A stretch of 64,000 bases of DNA from Branchiostoma floridae (GCF_000003815.2 NC_049987.1:9584944-9648943); one strand, 5' to 3'; shown: positions 24,722 through 38,274, counted from the stretch's first letter. A program made the numbers and translations. Notes: generated by a model from the sequence alone, not told the origin.

Positions 24722-27700
24722 ATGGATGTCATCTCTACAGTTGTCCAGTTGGCCGGAGGTGCCGTACTGACCACCCTGGTCCTGGCTGGTGTACTACACC
24801 AAACCTGCCTACATTGTGTATTTCTTTCTGAGGTGAAGTAGTCACACACGCTGCTGCCATGGGTGTTGCCTACACTCTACCTTCTTCACTTACCTTTTAT
24901 TCATACATTGTTTTTGGCATTATACCTTAGTGTGGAGCCTTCCATCAGAACTCAATGACTATAATAATTGCAATTCAGTGCTCGAAATTCATTTTTGGGA
25001 TTAGGTGCATTGGTGCACCCAGCTTAAAAAATTGGGTGCACCAAAAACATTTTCGGTGCACCACTTAAATTTACGTGATAACCTAATAATAAAACTTAGT
25101 TACAAGCTATCAAATTCTTAAACAGTACCATGACAGACATCTTTATTATCTTTCTAACACGTACAAAACGTAGATGTCAAGAATATGATGTATACTAGTA
25201 TACTTTGATATCTTTCCATACATAAACGTAAAAAAATATTTGGGTGCACCCAGTATTTCGAGCCCTGAAATTGTAGGCAAAAACAAAAGTAACGAAACTT
25301 ACATATCATGTATTTGAAATCAATTTGGGCAAAACTGTAAAAAAAGATTTTGAAAAAAATATGCCAACAGGCCTCAAGTTTGAATTGATGTCTGTAAAAT
25401 AATGTGACAGGTTTAATACATGGAGGGCAGGCTGTACCACCAAGTATGTGAAAGTGGGGGAGCAGCAGTTTGCTTACATGGAGAGGGGCCGGCCCAGTAA
25501 GGACCAACCTTCACTGCTCCTCATCCACGGGTTTGCAGACAGGAAGGAGAGTTACTGTGACATGATCATGGTCAGTTTTCTTTTGCAATTTTTTTTTATT
25601 CGTGACTCATTATTATTATCATGACTTTTTCAGGAGTGATTTTTCTTCAACTGGAGTTTGATTGAAATCTTGTTCACCTAAAGAAGCTTAGGGAGTGATG
25701 GAATTGAGTTTGTATTTTGTTTATTTATTCCCTGTACCAGCTGGAAGCTCTTTTCGCTGCCGGCTGATTGAGGAGACAGTCCTTTGAGTTCCTCCATTTA
25801 AAATTCTTGACAGGGGGTGCATGATTCTTTAAATTCAAAGTCTCCTTCCCTATTGAATGCCATATCTCAAAATGTCAGAAACATACTCAGACTTGCAGTT
25901 GTACTATCTCCCCAGCTCTTTCAGTTTGAAAGGTTTTCTATCTTCAGTTTGTCTTTAAAAAATTCATCTTGGAAAAAGATGTACATCATCAATTCACACA
26001 ACATGTGCATCTTAATTGCTAAAAGTACCAATTGCCTAATTAAAGCAATTTTAGTCCACTTCCAATTTTGTAATCATATCCAGTTGCTTGACTAACTGCT
26101 ATTTGGTGTGCCGGTAAGTTATGTGGTTGTTCACATGCCTGTGTGTTGTTCTCACCTACAGCACCTGCCCAAACACCTGCACCTGATTGCTGTAGACTTA
26201 CCTGGACATGGAGACACCGGCATCAAGGCGAAGGCTGACCTGACTGTAGAGGCCTACGCTGCCAAGCTGCACCAGGTATGGGAAAAATCTTCTCTGGTGA
26301 ACAGGCAGTGTCTAATGTTAATGTTGAGAAAGACCCAGATAAAATATCAGCTTGGGTGTGTAGCCACCAGATTAGTGAATAAGATGTATACTTCACATGA
26401 TGCCCTTTAGGCCTGGCTATATTTATTTTTTAATGTTCATTTTTCATTACACATTATTGTATGAGAAAGAGGCATGCATGCAATGCATCTACAACATGTG
26501 CTCAATCATGATGTTGATCATTTTACAATGCAATCAAGGTTTTACTTTTTTTTTCAATTTGTAGTTCGTCAGTGCGGTTGGCCTTGACAGTGACCCTCTG
26601 CATGTCGTCGGACACTCCATGGGTGGTGGCCTTGCTGGGTGCTATGCAGCTTTTTATCCTGAAGCTGTGTCCTTACTTACTATGTCAGGTCCTGGTGGTG
26701 AGTAGCATAACTACCGGTATGTAACATTGAATAATATACTATTGCTGGAATGTTGGATGCAGGCAATGTTAGGAATGCTACATCATAACATGTTGATGTT
26801 GTGTACATGTACATGTACTAAATGCAAACACGGACTCTGCGTCTGTGTCTCTCTGTGTGGTCACACACACACACACACACACGCACGCACACATACACAC
26901 ACACACACACATACACACACACATGCACACACACATGTTTTATTTTACTATTTGTGCTTGGCCATTTCTAGACACATCAGCCAAAATATAAAGATAAGAA
27001 ACTCATGCTAATTGTTTTCCCACAGGTGTTAAGTCCCCAGTGCAGAGTCTCATGTTTGAAAAGGTCGCCCAGGGATACAAACAAGTGATGGTTCCTGAGA
27101 CTGTGGAGCAGGCAGTGGAGATGTTTAATATCTGTCTGTACAACAAATCACTCATACCTCCTAAACAGGTATGGAAACTGAAACTGTTGTTTTGTTTTGT
27201 CTTGTGTAAATAGATAACACACCAGCTTGATGATGATGATGTACATACCTACCGTACAATACAATACATTATTAAGTGTACATACCCTACAATACCTTCT
27301 TCTTCTTCTTCTTCTACCTCCCATTGAATGTGTAATAACATCTCTAAACATGTCTTTGTTTACAGTTGGTGAAAGGATTTTTGGACTGCTACATGTTACC
27401 TCGTTTAAGCTTCCTAAAGGAATGTAAGTGTCTAACAAACCATTATCAGTGTGATATAGTAGTAACTTGCATGGTGTCATTGTGACCATAAACTAGTAAC
27501 TTGCATGGTGTCATTGGACTGGTATCTCCTTAGTAGTAATGAAGTCTTTTTCAAACTCAGAGTCTGCAAAGTATAGTGTACACTGGCTGATACTTGGGCT
27601 TTATACAATAAGCTAAACTGGAAATTTTCTGCATTTATTTATAAGTTAACATTACTGACTTGTTTTGGTGTTCCTGTTCTAGTGTTTGATGCCATACTGG

Positions 27701-28398
27701 AACAGCAAGATGGCTTAACCCCTTACCTGGGCAAGATTTCTGCACCAACACAGTTGATGTGGGGAAGACATGAACAGGTATAAGAACTTTCCTTAAATTT
27801 CATGTCAGTTTTCTGGTACCAAAACTCCTGGAAAAGTCTTCTTCTGACTTCCTTTTTGGTTGTTGGAGCATGTTGAGTGTAGGTAACAATTTGTTATGAC
27901 TAAGTATGAGACAGTGACCCATGTGTGTATGTACAAATCAATTATAGATTCCTTAGGGAATTATCATTTTTAGCCAGGAAAAAATCTAAGGCATTAACTG
28001 CATTCGAATTTCCTGTAATCACCAGTGAATTACACCAAACTAATACATAGACTGAATGCAGTTGATTTGGAAAAGTCAACGTTACCCTGTAATAATGGAC
28101 ACGCAATGGTCTCACCGTACCGATTTTACCGCTTGCTGTTATGTTCTGGTCATTGCGCTTTGTGTACGGAAGGGGGCGCTGTCGCACAGCTTGGAACTTT
28201 ACTAAATTGATGATGTTGTGTCCATAGGTACTGCACATCACCTGTGTGGATGTGATACAGAGAGAGATGACAGCGCCCCTGCAGGTGGATATCATTGAGG
28301 ACAGTGGACACACCATTCCGGCAGAGTCTCCTGAAAAGGCTGCAAAGTTGATGTTGGGCTTTAGAGATAAATTTGTCAATAAGCAGAACAAAAGTTAA
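24722..28398 (+). CDS. ABHD6: ABHD6-like hydrolase, copy B (8 coding exons; frameshift in exon 1)
   Basis: Exons 24722-24832, 25411-25570, 26162-26275, 26565-26697, 27026-27168, 27366-27423, 27683-27777 and 28228-28398 mirror copy A, with intact splice sites and phases. About 327 residues would result if exon 1 were in frame. It is not. Relative to copy A, exon 1 is 5 nt shorter, best explained by two lost codons plus one extra G near 24788-24789. From the ATG the frame therefore leaves the membrane anchor and does not join exon 2 correctly. Exons 2-8 are otherwise open. The HGF motif, GHSMGG nucleophile and SGHT histidine are present. The catalytic acid position reads Glu (WGRHEQ) instead of Asp. 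This is either a real but altered gene with a local sequence error or a young pseudogene. A 21-base upstream ORF at 24702-24722 overlaps the start by one base. Confidence 0.75.
24976..25267. repeat. Interspersed element with CTCGAAAT-type terminal inverted repeats
   Basis: The left end is CAGTGCTCGAAAT and the right end is TATTTCGAGCCCTG, inverted copies of each other with two mismatches. The interior has repeated GGTGCACC blocks. The termini match the element at 33357-33696, but the interiors differ. It lies in intron 1 of ABHD6-B. Confidence 0.6.
26866..26936. repeat. CA/GT microsatellite
   Basis: An interrupted (CA)n run in intron 4 of ABHD6-B, with occasional GC, AT and TG interruptions. 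Confidence 0.9.
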
Positions 28399-28854
28399 CA
28401 ATAACTGTCAAATCCCATACAAGGTTGGAAATTATACAATGATAAAGGTTGTGAGATATTTGCCCCTTGATATTTATGCCATCATGAAAGACATGTGATT
28501 ATTTCATTATTTATTTGTTTGTTTGAACCTTTGTTTATTCATGAAATCTGCCTGCAGGTTGCATTTCGTTGAGGTCCTAAGGGAAGAAGTAAGGGTCAGA
28601 CAAAGTATATACACTCAGTTTATATCATTTAAAGTACTAAATGAGTATATATTATGCAATTTGTCAGCATTAGGTATCGAATATTGAAATATCAGTGCAG
28701 CTCTCCAGCTGAGTTGCCTGCAATGGACCATAATCAGATTACTTAAGTTAGTACGTAATAATGCTCTTAGTTCATTTTATTGTAAAGTAAGTTTAAAAGC
28801 CATCAAAAGCTTGTCATGTCCAGTCTAATGCACAAACCACAGTGGGATTTGCCT

Positions 28855-29072
28855 CATCAAAATCATGCTTTGGAAGCACCTCCATCTAATATTACATTGG
28901 GGAAATTTGCTCCCTGGTTCGAACCATTCCAGTAATTATTACACGTCTGCCAGTTTGATAGATCACAGCTTGGAGGGAAATCCCAGCACAATGAGTGGGG
29001 ATATGTTATGACGCACGCCGAACAAGTTCAGCAGACTGGGGTGATGGATAACGTTTGTACAGGACAATAGAT
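28855..29072 (+). repeat. 3' flanking segment shared with ABHD6-A
   Basis: This is the copy of the 18620-18845 segment, about 460 bp after the ABHD6-B stop codon. Blocks are collinear, with small insertions and deletions. Confidence 0.7.
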
Positions 29073-32000
29073 TAAGCGAGCATAGCCTGGAGATGGACTC
29101 ATAGATCTTTGTAATCTGCGGTGCTCCATTTTGTACAACACCTACAGGACCGGTACCAGTAGTGTTGAGCTACTTCTGTCAGGAATGTCAATGGGTTGGG
29201 GTACAATATATACAAATATATAAGTAGCTACAAGAAGCCTCTGGCCAGTGTTTTATACCTTCCCTTTGCACAGTGTTTTAACAGTTTGGTGACAAGCTTA
29301 GGCATCAGGGAGAAGGTTTGACTATAAATTACAGTGTAATATTAATCTCCATACCAATATTAGGCTTATTATCATTATCAATGAATTGAGACAAACAAGT
29401 CAGCAGAGGGAGAGTTCATTTCTCAACTCTCTGTTTCTGAGAAAAGCTTTAAGATGAATGGAATTACCTTTATGTACTACATGTATATCAATTACATTTT
29501 TAGGGTATCATATTGACTATGTGACTGTATTTATTAAAGATGATGCATGAATTTGAAGCAAAATGGATCAAACTGTGGCATGTATTTGTCATTGAAATAT
29601 CAGTTAATATTGCACAAAAGTTTGAGAAATTACGTAATAGTGTTAGGGCACAGAAACAGATCAAACAACCCCAGTATTACTGATGAGATAACTGTAAATT
29701 TCCCAATTGTTAACATGACATAAGTCTTCATTTGTAGAGAGTTGGAATGAGTTTTGACATACGAGAGGATTGTTCTGTAAACTTAGGTATTGTCAAATTC
29801 ATGTGGCCCACTGGCATACAAAAGGAGCTTAACAGAGCAGAAAGGTTACTTATTAAAAGTGACTGTATTTGCAGTCATTGCCATCCTTACCATCACACTA
29901 ACACATACATGCTATAAAGTCGTCCTTCAGTTGGTGGGATATAATTTTGTGGAAGGGAGAAAATGGTGTGTTTGCGTTTTTTGTTTGTAGACAGGACAGT
30001 AGGCAGGCAGAAGACAGAGCAAGTATGCATGTATTTGTGGTGGTTCTAAGTTATCGGTGAATTAGGTTTCTGTAAAACCGTGAACATTAAACCTGACCGC
30101 ACAAATTTTATCATTAACAGTAGCAGCTTCTTTACAGCTTACATTACTTTTCGAAGTGTTTGAATGTTACCGGTAATCTGCTTTATTTCCATTACTGTAG
30201 ACGTTCCCCACACTAGGCTTACATCCTCCTCTAGTGGCAGAGTGGATCAACACTGACAGAGGACTGGTGTTCTCATCGGCTTGTGGTAGTCAGCTTAAGA
30301 TAAAAAACTGGAGCATGGTGTGATGCACTCAAGCAGGGATTGACACCTGACCATAGAAGTGGGTGGGATGATAATTTGTGATATCTTGTTTGGCATGTTT
30401 CTGGGCAAAGTACTTTAGTTATACATATAATGTTATAAGTTTTGATATAAAAGACATTGTCAAACATTTTCAGACTGAAGGATTAGTAGACAGAGTATGG
30501 AATGTCGAAAGTTTTTTTGTTTTGTCTTGATCTTCATGAAACAAAGAATCGGATTTGGTTGGCCTAGTCAATACTTTGTCAGGTAAGAAGCTATAAATTT
30601 GACTTAATGCTGTGTGAGTGGCAGCAACTCTGCCATAAAAGCCAGAGATACATCCCTGCAATTTCCTGCAGTAATGATTAAATCCTGCGTGTGAGTGCCC
30701 CTTCCAGGCCAGCCTAATTCTACATCCAGTTTCTTGGCCGTCTGCCTAATATATCCAAATGTGAAACTTTACAACTGACCAATGGTATACACATGTAAGT
30801 TATGAAGCTATATATAGGTGTTGGCCGCTATTCCAGGTTTGACTGGACCTTGTTTAGAGAGTTAACCTCCAGGTCACATTGATCTTAACTGTCAGCTCCA
30901 AAAGTACCCGGTAATTTTGGAGAAGCCTCGGGTTGGTTGGTCATTCATGGCTGTTTTTCTAACTTGGAGGAATGATCATTTAGGACATTTTGTGTTTTGA
31001 CGTACAATTTATTTTGACCTGATTTAAGTAACCAGTAGAGAATTGATGTTACAAGAATAAAGATTGAAATTGTCTAGTAAATTTTATACCAATACAATTC
31101 AGTGAAGTCCAATGCTGAGCATCCACTCTGTATTGTGACACTTTTGTTGCTGTTTATGTATGGCACCATTTGATGAAGTGATTGTAACTGTCACAGTTGA
31201 TGATCAAAGCTTTTGTTTCTATATCAACTGACCTAGATAATGGCAAACCAAAATTGCCTTGGTGTTGCCTAGCTAATTAAATTACACGGGCTTGCTATTA
31301 TTGCTGTCTTCTAATTAATTTGTCTAGAGAAGGTCAATCTAATTAAGTTGCAGCTTTGCTCTATTAACAGGTCATAAAATATACTAACAAATTGTTTTGC
31401 AAACCATTTTAGTGTCTTTTTATGTTAAAAAAAATGATCTCATAGGGAATTAGGTATTAAAAGTACTTTTGCATGAGTCTGCCCCTACAAGTCTGATTTG
31501 TCCCCCTTAGGTCCTGTTCATGTTTTATTCACAACACTGTAATATAAGAGTTAAGTGGTTAATGTTGTGAATGGACGTCTGCATGGTAGTGTTACATTTT
31601 AAAGGGCATGTACATGTATTTGCAATAATATCATTAAGCAGATAATTACAGTTTCCATTTATGCCTTTTTCTTTAAATAAAATTTACATGTGGTAATATG
31701 GGGAAATGATATAAATTAACATAAAATATTTATATTCTGTTTGTCAGAAATTGAAAGAAACAGGCAGGCTATTACTGGTAGCTATCTACAACTTTGGGTA
31801 TTGGGACTTAAGAATGATTTTCTCAACGTTCCTCTGCCACTGCACCGGTATGGCTTACCATAGGTGATCTCCACAATATGTATTGCACGCTCTGGATTAG
31901 GGCCCTGGTAGGGACACGTCCATCTAAACAGATGGCTTCATCTCGTTCTTTGACAAAGGTCATTAGGGTTTCGCGTTACGGTGCGCTGGAGAACAATCCG

Positions 32001-33356
32001 GCAAACGCGTATGAATGAGTTGTGACACGGTCTGAACAATCTCCAATAGTCGCTGATGAATTGCAGGTAGACAAGGGGCCGTGGATACAAATTGATCCAG
32101 GCAGTTGTGTTACAACGCAGGTACATGATAAATCAACCATCTCCAGCCTTCATCATTTCATTCTGGCACACCATTGCATTAGTAATATCCACCCAGATGT
32201 TCAGCTGGTCTTTGCATGTCTTTTTGTGTTAATGTTTTGTAGTCTTCAAGTGGGGTGTTTGAAAATGAACTTTAAAGCCCGGACACACAGAATACTGCAA
32301 CAAGCCATTTGAAAACGATCCAAAGTCGAACATTTGCTACAAGATTACCTTGATTACACCATTAGGGCATGTACAAATTGCTTGAGATTGAACAAGCAGC
32401 TCAGTTACTTAGACTTGGTATGTCTGGAGATCTTCACAGTAACAGTTATGGCTTGGGTGATGCAGTTACACCCACCTATTGTCTGTCTGACATTACACTT
32501 AGGTTACTTTAGAGGAATATTACCAGACCTGTTTTCCAATATACTGCCTCATTGAAGTCACCACAGGTTTTTATTGACCTTTGAAAGTTTTTGGATTGGG
32601 ATTCGATGACTGAGCAATCTTCTTTAGCGCTGTGCCACTTTTTAGTGCCCGTCGGGAGATCGTCGTAATATCAAAAGTGGCAGGCTCCAAAAATATCAAT
32701 AATCTTCAAAGCTGCCTTGGATTCCACTGGGGATTTCAGCATCAGATTGTGCAAATGGACAGTCTGAGGTAGGAGGGAAATATAATGCTCTAGAAGCATT
32801 AGAATTCAACCCACTTTCTGTCATGAGGTCATACAACTTTAGGTTGTATAGGCACACTGAGTCAAGGATTAAAATATATGGTAGTTCAGATGCAAGCCAT
32901 TTGAGGTCTACAAATGTAGAGGCCACAAAGCAGATTTGAAGCAAACTTCATTAGATGACTACTTGAACAGGAAATTTATGCACACACAAGTGTTATAATG
33001 CTGTAACCCTTGCTTTTCCTAAATATTCTGTAACAAACTTGCATAATATAAACTTTAAGCATTTACATATATCTGTGCATGCCCTGACCCTTGCAATGTC
33101 CAATCTATTTTCAAGACAGAGCTTTCTTTACATTTGCCAAGGATCTGCCCTCTGGGCATTGCCCCCTAGAATTATTCCATATATTGAGCCTACAGCATTT
33201 TTAAGGTTCAGTTTTGTTTTATTTCATACACCTCTTAGCTCTGACAGGTGTCACAACCAGCAAAGATAGGTCAGTTACCTGCCAGAAGTAGGGAAAACAG
33301 TCATGATTTTTTTGGTTATTATGCAGTCATGTGGTAGCATGTGATCTATCTGATGC

Positions 33357-33696
33357 AGTGCCCGAAATACTTTTTTCAACCAGGTTGTCCAAGTGGCAAC
33401 CTGAGTCAAAAGCCAGGTTGCGCCATCAACATTTCAGGTTGCCCCACTTTCAAGTTATTACTTTCTTCAAATTAGCTACTTATCCAATATCTTTTCTTCC
33501 AGTTATATGCAACTATGCAATATGTTTTATGTTATGAAAAAATAAATACAAAAGCTTATGCACGTAGGTGGGGAGAAAGTAGTGTTCCAACTGAAAAATT
33601 CAGGTTGCGCAGTGTGCAACCTGGGTTTAAAATTAAGTTGCGCCAAGCAAAATGTGGTTGCATTTTCAAGTGGGCAAGTGATTATTTCGAGCCCTG
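33357..33696. repeat. MITE with TIRs and 6-bp target-site duplication
   Basis: The left end is AGTGCCCGAAATA and the right end is TATTTCGAGCCCTG. Direct repeats TGATGC flank it at 33351-33356 and 33697-33702. The interior has repeated CAGGTTGC/GCAACCTG blocks. It is a better preserved relative of 7757-8038. Confidence 0.7.
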
Positions 33697-35044
33697 TGAT
33701 GCCCAGTTAACTCTGTGAAACACAACACAGTAACTTCACTCTTTTCTACCAACATTACACAGAAAATGTTGAAAAACACAGTTGATGCTTTATTCTTAGA
33801 CTAATCGATGACTAAGAAACACATCAAATATCAATTGTCCAAGCACAAATGTAGAGAATACAAAATATGGACAGAATGGAGATGATGACAAAAATATTAT
33901 GTGACAACACATCATTCTCCAGACTGGTACAAATCTACAACAATGAAATATTAAAATAATAAATAATTCATTCAATTTTCATCTGTAGTAGGCAAGAACT
34001 AGAGCCTTTTCGGTCGATACATACTTTGGTAAAACGTAATGTAGGATAATATATAGCACTGCTTTCTCATAACTTCAATACTCGCAGGAATATATGAGAC
34101 ATTAAATATGACTTCAAATCTTTTTGTCATAACTCTTTACTTGAAGGAAAACAGTGCGAAAAGGAAGCAATCAATAAAAGTTATCAAATCTGGCAGAGGG
34201 GTGATGCATTTACTCAAAGTACCACAGCACGTACTGTTACAATTTGCAAGTTGGACGACGAGAGTGCAATGCCCTTATTTCCCACTAACAAATTTGTTGT
34301 GACATTTTTCTGATACGGTACCGTTAACACAGACAAGCACAGCACACTGCACAGCATTAGCTTCACATGGTTACCCGTGGAAATGGGCTGTGGTAAAAGT
34401 AAAAAAAGCCATTGATACTGTACAATGACCCATCCCATAGGCCGTCATGCTCAGAATACCAAATAAGGTATCCACTAACAAAGCCGAGGTCAACGGTTAA
34501 TCGGTATAAATCTGCTCTACTAAGCATAAAATCGTTTCTGACCCAGGGCTATGAACAGTACTGTTACAAGAAATGTGATCTTTTCACTGAAGTCTTTTGT
34601 GAATTCCTTGTGTGTGCGTCAAACTGTAAATCCACGGTTGACTAGCTATCATGAGCACATTGCGAGTAATATTTGCTCTAAAATGATAAAAGGCCCAATC
34701 TGATCCTGCTGGAGCACTGGGGGAACTGTTATTGCTTTGGGTGATATCATAATTCTGGATGATTAAATTTGTGTCTGCTTGAAGGTGTCCCGGGGCTACC
34801 ATTGCCCGTGTAATGTGTAATACGTCACACAGGCCCAGGGCCTTCAAAATCCCTGAAGAGCATTCAAAGACTTGTGATGCTACAGAGTAAGTTTATCACA
34901 ACAAGCAGATGCTTCCAACATAATCACCGAGCAAAAGTTGGCAAGGAAGACTAATGCTCTTTGACAGCACTGTATTTTTTCCAAGAAAATCTGTCCTCCA
35001 GACTTTTGCTATGTTACTTTTGACATTTTGGTAAGTTAACTTAA

Positions 35045-35646
35045 AGGTATTTCACCTGGCTAAATTGGCATTTTGACCTTCCATTGTTTTCTCATTTATG
35101 AATGGTGGCAGAGTTAAAGCTGGACAGGGCCCACCACATTGGCTATGTGGACATCCATTACTCATCTTTTAAATCTATGAACTCATGTCAGACAATCGTT
35201 TTTGTTTGTTTGTTTTGGCACACTCCTTAAATGAGAAAATACAGCACTTTGGTACATACCACTTACGGTTGCGGTTATCTATTGATACAACAAATTGATA
35301 CAAATTGATCTGTAGTTATTAAAAAATGATTTTTGAAATTAGTTGAAAACAAATATTTTCTAATTACTACAGATCATTAGTAGATATCAATTTGCGCAAC
35401 CATGAGTTTTCATGTAGCTTTCATCATTATACACATGAAAAACATGTTTCGTCGCAGTGGTATGTACCAAAGTGCTGTATTTTGTCATAGAAAAAAAATA
35501 ATATTAGGGGTAATGAAACCTGATCACGTCATCCATATGGCCAAAAAAAAAAATTTAGAATTCTTTCATGCCCATCTATCAATATTCGTTACGGCTCCAT
35601 TCTTCCTTAATTCATAAATGAGAAAAGAATGGAAGGTGAAATACCT
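35045..35646. repeat. 602-bp foldback element with long inverted arms
   Basis: The outer arms AGGTATTTCACC (35045-35056) and GGTGAAATACCT (35635-35646) are perfect inverted repeats. Imperfect pairing continues inward (TTTCTCATTTATGAAT against ATTCATAAATGAGAAA). A second pair of 26-bp perfect arms is at 35237-35262 and 35457-35482. No coding content. Confidence 0.75.
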
Positions 35647-38274
35647 AAACCTGTTCTCAGCTGACACCGCTGGTCATTGTCCAATGTAATAATTGTTTAA
35701 ATTCCATTCATGTTCAAGTTCACATTCCAAATTGTACAGAGAACCTCTTTGTTTCATCTTAGCTCTTTGACATTTGTGATTGAAACCATTGGGAATTTTG
35801 AAAAAATGTTAAAATTCGATGAATGTACAAGATAGCACGCTGTTTTTACAAGTCGCTATTTCACATCAAAACCATTTGGTCTGACAAAAGCCAACTGATG
35901 GGTGTTTCCTTGTCCCAAGTCAACAACAGCCAAGGACATGTATGCCATATTTGTCCCTAGATGTTTGCATTGTCTGCTGGGCATATATTTGTCACTCTTG
36001 TTTTTCAATCATGAGGAATTAGAGCTTGGAGCACAACATCCTAATTAGAGTAAACAAATTATACCATACAGGAATGATGCTTCTGGGATGAGTGCTGACT
36101 TAAAACCATCTGTTCAAAGCTTTCATGTCAACTCTACAAGCTCAGTGCTATGATTCTTCCAAATTTGAATTGTCATCACACAAACCTTACAATTATACCT
36201 GGTATAACCCGTTATATAAAATCAATTTTTCACAGCAACATACCAACTAAAGTATTTGCTAAAACGGACAAGATTCTAAGTACAACAGCAGACCCAGACA
36301 ACAGTCAAAACTCATTTTCCCGGCACAGAGATTACCATAGCCCATGATGAAAGTTGCAAATCAGCACTCCCCAAAAAATAAATGCCACTGCTTTCAAAGT
36401 CTGCAAAGAAGGCTACTGTACAGTATGTAGATGATAAGTCTTTATTTTTGCTCATCACTCCTCCAAATCTCTCAGCCACCCATCAGATTCTGAGAAGTTT
36501 TACTTTTACAACACTAGTCGTCACCGGGGATGTGTTTATCTGTAGATCATGCAGAGATCACACGTCATACACAATATGAATGTACTCGCCTATGACGCTT
36601 GGACGGGTCACATTATTAACCCTGGAGCCAGGGTAGTGAGCAGATAGCAATGTCTGTATTGAACAAACATACTTTGAACTTGTATCTCTGTATAGCACTT
36701 CAGATAGACAGCCCTCAAAGGCAAAACCAATTGGAGATAAGCCTCAAATCATTTCTTCCCCACACCATTTGTCTATAATGACTTCCCCAATAGGAATTCT
36801 AAAAACTCAAATGTAATCCACAAGAATAATGAAAAATACAGTTGAGTCTTCAAAATGGCATTGACATTATAACACTAGCGCTTTTTTTTAAATCAAAATT
36901 TCAGGAGATTCATGTCTATCATTAACATCACTGTCACCTGGTTAGATTATAACCATTTGTCTGGAGTCATCTGTACACTAATGGCTACCAGAATACATGA
37001 CAACTACCACACATGACCCAGAACACTTTTAGCCAGCACAAAATTGTCACTTTTTCAAAGTGCGAGAGGCAGCTTAAGTGCATCTAAAACGCGTTTTCTA
37101 GGCACTATGTAGTACAGAGGGACATTCTGGCAAGTATTATTGGCTGAAAGTCATTTTATACATGATTTATGACCTGACTTAAGACAAAATGTTAAACTCT
37201 TGCATTTATCAATTCAGACGTGGAGGTTTCTTTGCAACAGCAAAAATGAGACAGAGAAGTCCACAAAGGGTTCGCCTGTTGGGTGAGAAATTGCATGACA
37301 TTGGGAATGAACAAATTTACACCGCCTATTTTGACACTAACATTTGGGGGAAAAAAGTTGTCAGAAAAAACAAATATACAGAACAAACCTAAAAACTAAC
37401 ACCCTGTCAAACCATCGGCATCAACCCATCCCCATCCCTACAATCCTCCCTGTCCACCCTCGAATGTGAAATTCACCACCAAGTTGCCAGCCAGACCATC
37501 ACATTTCAATTCCGACCATGTGCACAACTTCTAAAGGTGGCTATGGCTCTTCTTAGGCTTAATTTACAGGGACAGAATTCTGAAGACTTCTGACCCTTCC
37601 TGACATCATGATTCCATGTTACGTCACAGCAGATACCAGTAATCCTAGGTTGGAATTGGACAACTATACTACACGGTACTCAGATACTTCCTTTACTGTC
37701 ATGTAGACATTCAGTGGGGATTTTTCTGGACTTAGTCCTGACTCCAATTTCAATTATGCGGAGCATGCAGAGCTAAGTGCTACCATCACGGTTCATTTAT
37801 GTCCTTCAGTACCAATTTTGGCGCTAAGGCTATTGAGACATCACACTTGACGTTAAGTGCCCTCTGATGGGTATTTCTGTCAGACTGAGCTCCAGAACTA
37901 GCTCCTACAAGTCAGTAGCTCCTGGAGTTATGTTTCCCAAGAAAGCTCCTGCCAAGTGCAGAACTTATCTATTTTACAGTTACAATCACGCATACACACC
38001 CACACACCATTTCATACATGTAATACAAAGCCTAATCATAACTTATTACAAAGACTTATCTACAACTCTGGGCCTATGTTGCTGGAACCCTACAGACTGG
38101 CGGTAATTTGTACACATTAGAGATGTAGGCAGCTCAATAAATTACATATCTTACCCCTGGGCAAATATCAAAGATACTTGCCGTGGTCTATTGTTACACA
38201 ACAGCTATCTCATCTACCAGGCTGGTTATGCTATGCTACCTGAATGAGTGATGATGTTGGCATTTTCACTATCA

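Larger units (their letters stand above)
29073..38274. other. Large intergenic region without supported genes
   Basis: No exon with splice sites and a domain is visible over about 9 kb. It contains two transposon-like elements (33357-33696, 35045-35646), a cluster of TAATTA sites near 31274-31345, and a locally CpG-richer stretch around 31960-32120 with two donor-like sites (TTGCAG|GTAGAC, CGCAG|GTACAT) that could belong to an unseen non-coding transcript. The 3' UTR of the minus-strand Ig gene should occupy part of the right end. Confidence 0.55.

Noticed and set aside
30226-30270. A-box-like TGGCAGAGTGG suggesting a tRNA or SINE
   Set aside because: No B box, acceptor stem or terminator was found at the expected distances.
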